Part shown: in pieces, positions 1 through 4,740 of the stretch
Layout of the letters: the number at the start of each line of letters is the position of its first letter
How positions within the stretch are numbered: the stretch's first letter is position 1
Assembly (NCBI GenBank): GCA_017411935.1
Contig: JAFQPC010000153.1
Coordinates: forward strand, 1 to 5,917
Source: Clostridia bacterium
Lineage (GTDB): Bacteria > Bacillota > Clostridia > Oscillospirales > CAG-272
Length of the DNA stretch: 5,917 bases
Reading direction: 5' to 3'
Translations under genes and position numbers: made by a program
The notes under the pieces: model-generated
What the model saw: the letters and a program-made list of their open reading frames with translations, nothing else
What the model was told of the DNA's origin: nothing
Databases searched by the model: none

Positions 1-898
1 GAAGATTGCCGAGAAAATTCATACAGGGTCCCATGATCGAACCCCACACGCGCGCCAAAATACTGCTCTTTTTGAGCTCGCCGCTCGTCACGCAAAATTC
101 GTCGATCGCCTTTTTCTCCTTGCCGTACGCGACCACCGTTTTGTACGAGGTCACCATTTCCTCGACCTCGCCGTTGAGAGCACCGAGAAGCTTTTGCCGA
201 CGAACAAAATATTTCCGCATAAACTTGGCAAGATTTGCCGAGATCGTGATCGTCAGCGGAATCGTCAGACAGGCAATGAGCGCCATTACCCAGCTGTAAT
301 AGACCATCATCGCAAACGCGCCGATGAGCGTGAGCACACTCGAAATGAGCGACGCGATCGACTGAGACACGGCATTCGAGACGTTTTCGACGTCATTCGT
401 CATTCGCGACATAATGTCACCGTGACGGTGCGTGTCGGTATATTTGATCGGCAGACGCGAGATCTTACGGAAGAGATCGTTTCGCATCATATAGACGGTA
501 TTCTGCGACAGCTTTGCCGCAAGAAGTCCCTGCGAAAATCCAAGTACCGCGCTGATGAGGAAAAGAACACCCATCACCGCAAGATAGCCGACCATCGTAT
601 CGAGATCGACCGACAGTCTGCCGTTCGGATCGACCGAGATGGTGTTGATCGCCGCACCCTGCAAGGCAGGTCCTGCGAGATCCGAGATCGTCACGACCGC
701 CATAATCACGATCAGACCAATAACGAGAAGCTTGCTTTTTCCAATGTATTTGAGAAGTCTTCCCAGCGTTCGGCGAAGATTCTTCGGCTTTTCCTTATGG
801 ACGCGAGCGCCCATCGGACCGCCGCCACCGCCGGGACGGCGCATATCAGGCATCTTCGGAGGCATCGCGTCACGCTTTTGCGTTCCTTGATTATTCAT
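1..898 (-). CDS. ABC exporter half-transporter, second subunit (membrane domain only, 3' end beyond window)
   Basis: I translated this frame by hand: it is open from an ATG at 898-896 to the left edge, giving 299 residues. After an N-terminal tail rich in Gly, Pro and Met (about residues 12-30) comes a type I ABC exporter membrane domain. Hydrophobic segments lie near residues 56-72, 102-125, 180-200 and 203-222. The stretch HGDIMSRMTNDVENV (159-173) is the conserved coupling region of these exporters, and LNGEVEEMVTSYKTVVAYGKEKK (241-263) is the equivalent of the conserved segment after TM4. The nucleotide-binding domain would lie off the window. The start overlaps the stop of the upstream exporter gene by 8 bp (ATGAATAA), with a GAGGGGG-like ribosome binding site just upstream. 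The membrane region strongly resembles TM288-type subunits, so it should pair with the product of 891-2711. By family logic it should carry the catalytically competent ATP site, which cannot be seen here. The substrate is unknown; multidrug or peptide export is plausible. Confidence 0.9.
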   Translation of the reverse strand, partial: MNNQGTQKRDAMPPKMPDMRRPGGGGGPMGARVHKEKPKNLRRTLGRLLKYIGKSKLLVIGLIVIMAVVTISDLAGPALQGAAINTISVDPNGRLSVDLDTMVGYLAVMGVLFLISAVLGFSQGLLAAKLSQNTVYMMRNDLFRKISRLPIKYTDTHRHGDIMSRMTNDVENVSNAVSQSIASLISSVLTLIGAFAMMVYYSWVMALIACLTIPLTITISANLAKFMRKYFVRRQKLLGALNGEVEEMVTSYKTVVAYGKEKKAIDEFCVTSGELKKSSILARVWGSIMGPCMNFLGNL

Positions 899-2711
899 GA
901 ATCGCCACCCCCTCATCCTCGATCTGCTTCATCTGCGAGCGATAGATCTCACGGTAGGTCGCGCTCGTACGCATCAGCTCGTCGTGCGAGCCGATCGCAA
1001 CGATCGTGCCGTCCTCAATCACGGCAATTCGGTCGGCATCACGCACGCTGGCAATTCTCTGCGCGATCATGATCACCGTCGCATCACGAAGATGTTCGCG
1101 AAGCGCACGGCGAAGCTTCGCCTCGGTCGCAAGGTCGAGTGCCGAGGTCGCGTCGTCGAGCAGAATGATCTCGGGCTTTCTCACGAGCGCGCGCGCGATC
1201 GACATTCGCTGCTTCTGTCCGCCCGAAAGAGAGGCTCCCTTCTCGGCAATATAAGTATCGTAACCATCGGAAAATCCCGAAATAAAGCCGTCGGCTTGCG
1301 CGATCTCTGCCGCCACACGGATCTCGTCGTCGGTAGCATCAGCTTTGCCCCAACGAATGTTTTCGGCAACCGTGCCCGAAAAGAGCTCGCTCTTTTGCAT
1401 CACGTAGGAGATCTTCGAGCGAAGCTCGGAAAGGTCATATTCGCGAATCGGTGTCCCGTTCACGAAAACCTCGCCCTCGATCGCATCGTAAAAACGCGGA
1501 ATAAGAGAAACGAGTGAGGTCTTGCCCGAACCCGTCGCGCCAATGATAGCAAAGGTCTCGCCGCGCTTTACCTCAAAATTAATATCGTGCAGCACAGGTC
1601 TGCCGCTTGCCGACGGATAACGGAAAGCAACGTTTTGAAAGGAAACGGCGATCTCACCGTCCGTCGCTCCCGACTCTCCCGAGACGATCACAGGCTCGGA
1701 ATCAAGCACCTCTCCCACACGCTGGATCGAAGCCATCGCACGAGAGATCGAATGGAACAGCATCGTTACCATCATAATTGACATAATGACCTGCGTCACG
1801 TAGGTCACCGCTGCCATGATCGTACCCGCGCTCATCCCCGTGCCAGCGACGTTGTCGATCTCAAATCCGCCGATGAGAATGACGGCGATCACCGCCGCGT
1901 TCATCACCACCGTCAGCACGGGGTGCATCACCGCCATCAGCTTCTGCACGCGAAGATTGGCGTCGCGAAGCTCGGCGTTTGCCTTTTCAAAGCGCTCGTA
2001 TTCATAGTCCTCGCGCACATATGCCTTGACAACGCGCGCCCCCGTCACGTTCTCTTGAACGACCGAGTTGACGCGGTCAAGCTTTTTCTGAATTTTTCCG
2101 AACATCGGAACCGATTTTGTCAGAACGATCGCAAGCATCAGCGCCATCACGGGCAGTGAGCAAAGAAGCACGATGCCGAACTTGATGTCGAGCGTGCAAA
2201 GCATGATCGTTCCACCGATAAAGAACATCGGCGAACGAACGAGCATACGCAGAATCATCTCGGTAAATTCGACGATCATCGTAATATCGTTGGTCATACG
2301 CGTGACCAGCGAGCCCGTGGTAAATTTGTCGGTCTGCTCGATCGAGAGCGACATTACCTTGCGGTAAGCGTCACAGCGCAGATCGTCGCCAAGTCCCTGC
2401 GAAGCTTTGGCGGCGGTATAGGCACACATCACGCCGAAAAATCCGCCGACGAGGACTACCACAAGCATCAAAATGCCAAAGGTAAGAATAACTTCCATCG
2501 AGGTATACGGACCCGCGCCGTGCAGCAGCGACATCACAAAGCTTCCGAGCGGCGACTTCGAAACGTTGCCCGACGCGTTGATGCCGTAGTCCACGATAAT
2601 GCTCATCAGCTTCGGCAAACAAAGGTCAGCGGCAACCTCGCCGATCATCAAGAGAGGAGAAATGACGGCAAGAAAGGTGTACGGTTTTAAGTAATGAAAA
2701 ATTCGCTTCAT
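891..2711 (-). CDS. ABC exporter half-transporter, first subunit with degenerate ATPase site
   Basis: This is a complete 606-residue membrane/ATPase half-exporter of normal family length. The membrane domain covers about 1-325, with hydrophobic segments near 12-30, 73-98, 160-175, 178-198, 264-282 and 296-318 and a coupling motif TGSLVTRMTNDITMI at 132-146. The ATPase domain shows Walker A GATGSGKTS (391-399), Q-loop Gln439, signature LSGGQ (495-499), Walker B IILLDD (515-520) and D-loop SALD (523-526). Two key residues are altered: the catalytic Glu after Walker B is Asp520, and the H-loop His is Gln551 (MIAQRIAS). Both changes are known from the degenerate subunit of heterodimeric exporters such as TM287. 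I therefore infer that it works with the downstream subunit (1-898), using one hydrolysing and one mainly ATP-binding site, in the cytoplasmic membrane. The ATG overlaps the marR stop as ATGA (2708-2711), and a GGAGAAGGGAG purine stretch lies just upstream. Regulation is expected through the MarR gene at the head of the operon. The substrate cannot be read from the sequence. Confidence 0.95.
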   Translation of the reverse strand: MKRIFHYLKPYTFLAVISPLLMIGEVAADLCLPKLMSIIVDYGINASGNVSKSPLGSFVMSLLHGAGPYTSMEVILTFGILMLVVVLVGGFFGVMCAYTAAKASQGLGDDLRCDAYRKVMSLSIEQTDKFTTGSLVTRMTNDITMIVEFTEMILRMLVRSPMFFIGGTIMLCTLDIKFGIVLLCSLPVMALMLAIVLTKSVPMFGKIQKKLDRVNSVVQENVTGARVVKAYVREDYEYERFEKANAELRDANLRVQKLMAVMHPVLTVVMNAAVIAVILIGGFEIDNVAGTGMSAGTIMAAVTYVTQVIMSIMMVTMLFHSISRAMASIQRVGEVLDSEPVIVSGESGATDGEIAVSFQNVAFRYPSASGRPVLHDINFEVKRGETFAIIGATGSGKTSLVSLIPRFYDAIEGEVFVNGTPIREYDLSELRSKISYVMQKSELFSGTVAENIRWGKADATDDEIRVAAEIAQADGFISGFSDGYDTYIAEKGASLSGGQKQRMSIARALVRKPEIILLDDATSALDLATEAKLRRALREHLRDATVIMIAQRIASVRDADRIAVIEDGTIVAIGSHDELMRTSATYREIYRSQMKQIEDEGVAIHE

Positions 2712-3208
2712 TCCTTGTCTTCTCCCTTCTCCACGTTTTTCTGTAATAGGTTATTTCGGATTTTCGGTAAAATGACCATCAGAGCCGCGATCTCGTCCTC
2801 GCTCAAATCGCAGAGCGCGACCGAATCCAAGGCTCGGATCATCTCAATATTTTTTCGGTCAAGCGCCCGTCCCGCCTCGGTCAGCGTCACGCGAACGGCT
2901 CGGCGGTCGTGCTCGTCGCTCTTGCGCTCCACCAACCCCTCGGCTTCCATCTTCTGTAAGATCACACTCACCGTCGGCGGACGCAGATGCGTCGCCTTGA
3001 CAAGCTCAAGCTGGGTGATTCCGTCGCAAACGGCAAGCATTGATAACACAAGATGCGCCCCGGGCTGTGACATGACACCCTCCGAGGTGTCGTTCTGCCG
3101 CATCTGCATTCGAAAGAGCCGCGAAATTTCATTGCAAAATTTGATCGGCGTATCGCTGAGCTCCTTTCGCGCAGGCGGCGGAGCAGGCATTTCCTTTCTT
3201 CGTTTCAT
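2708..3208 (-). CDS. MarR-family transcriptional regulator, first gene of exporter operon
   Basis: This 166-residue protein has the MarR winged-helix layout. A dimerisation helix lies around 20-40. The helix-turn-helix spans about 64-92 (ITQLELVKATHLRPPTVSVI then QKMEAEGLV). The wing follows with the family signature DEHDRRAVRVTLTEAG (98-113), and C-terminal dimerisation helices cover about 115-157. The first 18 residues are basic and proline-rich and are probably disordered, a modest extension compared with a typical MarR of about 140-150 residues. The ATG at 3208-3206 is preceded by AAGGAG at 3220-3225, 11 nt away, slightly long but the only good ribosome binding site. The gene heads the operon with two ABC exporter genes and sits directly under a promoter whose -10 is covered by an inverted repeat. 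It is therefore likely an autorepressor that releases DNA on binding a ligand, which may be a substrate of the exporter. The family call is firm; ligand and target are inferred. Confidence 0.93.
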   Translation of the reverse strand: MKRRKEMPAPPPARKELSDTPIKFCNEISRLFRMQMRQNDTSEGVMSQPGAHLVLSMLAVCDGITQLELVKATHLRPPTVSVILQKMEAEGLVERKSDEHDRRAVRVTLTEAGRALDRKNIEMIRALDSVALCDLSEDEIAALMVILPKIRNNLLQKNVEKGEDKE

Positions 3209-3228
3209 TCGTATGGATTCTCCTTAAA

Positions 3229-3252
3229 ATAATTAGTTTACTAACTAATTAT
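3229..3252. promoter_or_regulatory. Probable MarR operator: 10-bp perfect inverted repeat
   Basis: The arms ATAATTAGTT (3229-3238) and AACTAATTAT (3243-3252) are exact reverse complements separated by TACT. The repeat covers five of six bases of the -10 element and is centred on the predicted transcription start. This is the placement and AT-rich style expected of a MarR operator (TTAGTTnACTAA-like). Binding here would block RNA polymerase and give autoregulation of the whole exporter operon. That the adjacent MarR protein is the ligand of this site is inferred from position. Confidence 0.8.
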
Positions 3253-3275
3253 ACCATAAAAGAAAAAAATGTCAA
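3248..3275 (-). promoter_or_regulatory. sigma-A promoter of the marR-ABC operon (extended -10)
   Basis: On the minus strand there is TTGACA (3275-3270), a 16-nt T-rich spacer, and TATAAT (3253-3248). A TG dinucleotide one base before the -10 gives TGGTATAAT, an extended -10. Both hexamers are perfect consensus. The predicted start is near 3241, leaving a leader of about 33 nt before marR. Such a strong promoter fits a gene normally held down by a repressor. Confidence 0.88.
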
Positions 3276-3449
3276 TCCCCACCCTGCTTTTTTTGAAAAA
3301 TTTTCTCCATAAAATATTGCCACATCACACGAAAATTGTAACGCATTTTTTCGCAAAGTTTGCACACCATAATAAAGCGAATCAAAATAAAAATTCGCAA
3401 TCTCCAAGAGCATAACCACAGCAAAAAACAGAAAAACAGGAACGGAATC

Positions 3450-4514
3450 ATGGCACAAAGACAAAGCAAGCAACTGAGGGCGTTTTCCTTTCTCCTGATC
3501 GTTGTATTTCTCTTTCTCTCTGCTTCTTTCGCGATCTCTGCCGCGTCAGTTCCGACGGCAGGGGGCGAAAAATACCAAAATCTGAAACTCACCGTAGGCG
3601 GTGTTCCCTTCGGAGTTAAATTTATGACCGAGGGAGTGCTCATCGTCGGAATGAATGAGATCCCAACCAAGGACGGCAAAAAAAATCCTGCCTATGAAGC
3701 GGGGCTTCGCGTCGGAGACCGCATCCTAAAGCTCGGGGGGCAAACGATTCTCGGCGCGTCGGAGCTCGGTGAGATCGTTTCAAAAAACGGCGCAAAACCG
3801 ATGAGTGTCGTCTACGTCCGCGCGGGCAAGGAACAAACGGCAAAGCTCACACCCGTCTATTCGACGGCAGAAGCACGCTACGTGACGGGGATTTACGTCC
3901 GAGACGGTGGCGCTGGCATCGGAACGCTCACCTTTATCGTACCCAAAACGGGCGCGTTTGCAGGTCTCGGACACGGGATCTGCGACGCATCGACGGGAAA
4001 ACCGATCCCGATGCAACGAGGCTCGGTCGTTGACGTTACCATCAGCGGTGTCGTGCGCGGACTGTCGGGCGCACCCGGTGAGGTCAAGGGCTATTTCAGC
4101 TCAGGAAAGACAGGAACGCTCCTCGGAAATACCGAATGCGGCGTGTACGGTGTCCTCGCAAAGCAACCGAAAAACCTCTCCGAGCCGATCTCGGTGGGAC
4201 TTCGAAACGAAGTGACCGAGGGCAAAGCAAAGCTTCTCTGCACCCTCGACGACGGAGTCCGCCGCGAATACGGCATCGAGATCTCGGAAATTCAGCGTGA
4301 CGCCACGGGCAATAAATGCTTCACCGTCAAGGTCACCGATCCAGCGCTTCTCTCCAAAACGGGGGGGATCATTCAAGGAATGAGCGGCAGCCCCATCGTC
4401 CAGAACGGAAAGCTCATCGGCGCCGTCACCCACGTCCTCATCGGCGACCCCACCACGGGATATGGCATCTTCATCGAAAATATGCTCGATCAGATGGGCG
4501 ATTTGATAGCGTAA
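3450..4514 (+). CDS. spoIVB: SpoIVB sporulation serine protease (PDZ + peptidase S55)
   Basis: The 354-residue protein starts with a basic stretch and a hydrophobic segment (about 11-31), an uncleaved signal or membrane anchor. A PDZ domain follows (about 47-135, including EAGLRVGDRILKLGGQTI at 83-100), then an S55 trypsin-like protease domain. The triad is His175 (GLGHGICD), Asp297 (KVTDPALL) and Ser312 (GMSGSP). The Asp-Ser spacing of 15 matches the known Bacillus subtilis triad (H236, D363, S378). In B. subtilis this protease is made in the forespore, crosses the inner forespore membrane and cleaves SpoIVFA, which triggers sigma-K activation; the role in Clostridia may differ. I chose the ATG at 3450 because AGGA lies 8 nt upstream (3438-3441) and it places the basic-hydrophobic signal at the N-terminus. 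The in-frame ATG at 3360 would add 30 polar basic residues without a good site. It appears monocistronic, ending at a terminator. No convincing sigma-F/G promoter was found. It is shorter than the 426-residue B. subtilis protein, and spo0A is not next to it, so a paralogue (as with SpoIVB2 in Clostridioides difficile) is possible. Confidence 0.93.
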   Translation: MAQRQSKQLRAFSFLLIVVFLFLSASFAISAASVPTAGGEKYQNLKLTVGGVPFGVKFMTEGVLIVGMNEIPTKDGKKNPAYEAGLRVGDRILKLGGQTILGASELGEIVSKNGAKPMSVVYVRAGKEQTAKLTPVYSTAEARYVTGIYVRDGGAGIGTLTFIVPKTGAFAGLGHGICDASTGKPIPMQRGSVVDVTISGVVRGLSGAPGEVKGYFSSGKTGTLLGNTECGVYGVLAKQPKNLSEPISVGLRNEVTEGKAKLLCTLDDGVRREYGIEISEIQRDATGNKCFTVKVTDPALLSKTGGIIQGMSGSPIVQNGKLIGAVTHVLIGDPTTGYGIFIENMLDQMGDLIA

Positions 4515-4518
4515 AAAC

Positions 4519-4577
4519 GGGAGGAGCAAGCCCCTCCCCTACCGAAACCACGCCGTAGGGGCGACCATCAGTCGTCC
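4519..4577. repeat. GC-rich cluster of overlapping small palindromes, candidate interspersed intergenic repeat
   Basis: Just after the spoIVB stop there are three small stem-forming pairs. GGGAGG (4519-4524) pairs with CCTCCC (4533-4538). CCCCTAC (4536-4542) pairs with GTAGGGG (4555-4561). GGGCGAC (4559-4565) pairs with GTCGTCC (4571-4577), with one G-U. The first two share bases and exclude each other. There is no T-run after any of them, and the base composition differs sharply from the surrounding AT-rich gap. GTAGGGGCGACC-type palindromes are, to my recollection, common in intergenic gaps of gut Clostridia. One copy in this window cannot prove repetition. Confidence 0.5.
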
Positions 4578-4584
4578 GAAAAAG

Positions 4585-4632
4585 AAGGCAATATCATTCC
4601 GAAAATAAAAATCGGTTTGATATTGCCTTTTT
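4585..4632 (+). terminator. Intrinsic terminator after spoIVB (possibly bidirectional)
   Basis: AAGGCAATATCA (4585-4596) pairs perfectly with TGATATTGCCTT (4618-4629). A TT/TT internal loop then leads to an inner CCGA/TCGG stem (4599-4602 with 4612-4615). The stem runs into TTTTT (4628-4632). On the opposite strand the hairpin is followed by TTCTTTTT, so it could stop transcription both ways. It separates spoIVB from the aminotransferase gene. Confidence 0.85.
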
Positions 4633-4679
4633 ACTAGTCGCGTTTCGGGGATTTTTTATTTTTCTGTCATTTATTACTA

Positions 4680-4709
4680 TTGACAAACACCCTTCAAATA
4701 TTGTATAAT
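4680..4709 (+). promoter_or_regulatory. sigma-A promoter of the aminotransferase gene
   Basis: TTGACA (4680-4685), an 18-nt spacer and TATAAT (4704-4709) are both perfect consensus. The predicted start is near 4716, giving a leader of about 25 nt. The -10 is embedded in a palindrome, AATATT-GTAT-AATATT (4697-4712), which could be a regulator site or simply AT-rich sequence. The stretch before it (4633-4679) is AT-rich and holds nothing else I can identify. Confidence 0.85.
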
Positions 4710-4740
4710 ATTATCAATTATTCAAAATAGGAGAACTACC

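Noticed and set aside
194..1072. Long open frame on the plus strand (292 codons) antisense to the exporter genes
   Set aside because: It is very rich in Arg, His and Asp without recognisable domains and lies opposite two well-supported exporter genes. It reflects the G+C-rich codon positions of those genes.
3293..3316. Possible sigma-E -10 element CATAAAAT near 3308
   Set aside because: No -35 element is found at the expected distance, and SpoIVB is normally a forespore rather than a mother-cell product.
3343..3374. Possible sigma-G promoter for spoIVB: CATAATA at 3368-3374 with GCATT at 3343-3347
   Set aside because: CATAATA fits the CATnnTA -10 pattern, but the only -35-like word is 20 nt away instead of the usual 17-18 and matches poorly. 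In an AT-rich gap this is not strong enough to call.
3360..3449. Upstream in-frame ATG extending SpoIVB by 30 residues
   Set aside because: The extra residues are Lys/Asn/His-rich and would precede the signal segment. No good ribosome binding site lies before 3360, whereas AGGA sits 8 nt before the ATG at 3450.
3249..3679. Two minus-strand open frames (74 and 135 codons) over the marR-spoIVB gap and the start of spoIVB
   Set aside because: Both are antisense to the spoIVB signal region, have odd composition and lack a ribosome binding site. One would end inside the operator region of the marR promoter.
4519..4561. Riboswitch or attenuator suggested by mutually exclusive hairpins after spoIVB
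   Set aside because: The element lies upstream of a complete terminator that is followed by an independent promoter for the next gene, so it cannot control alaA by attenuation. A repeat element explains it better.
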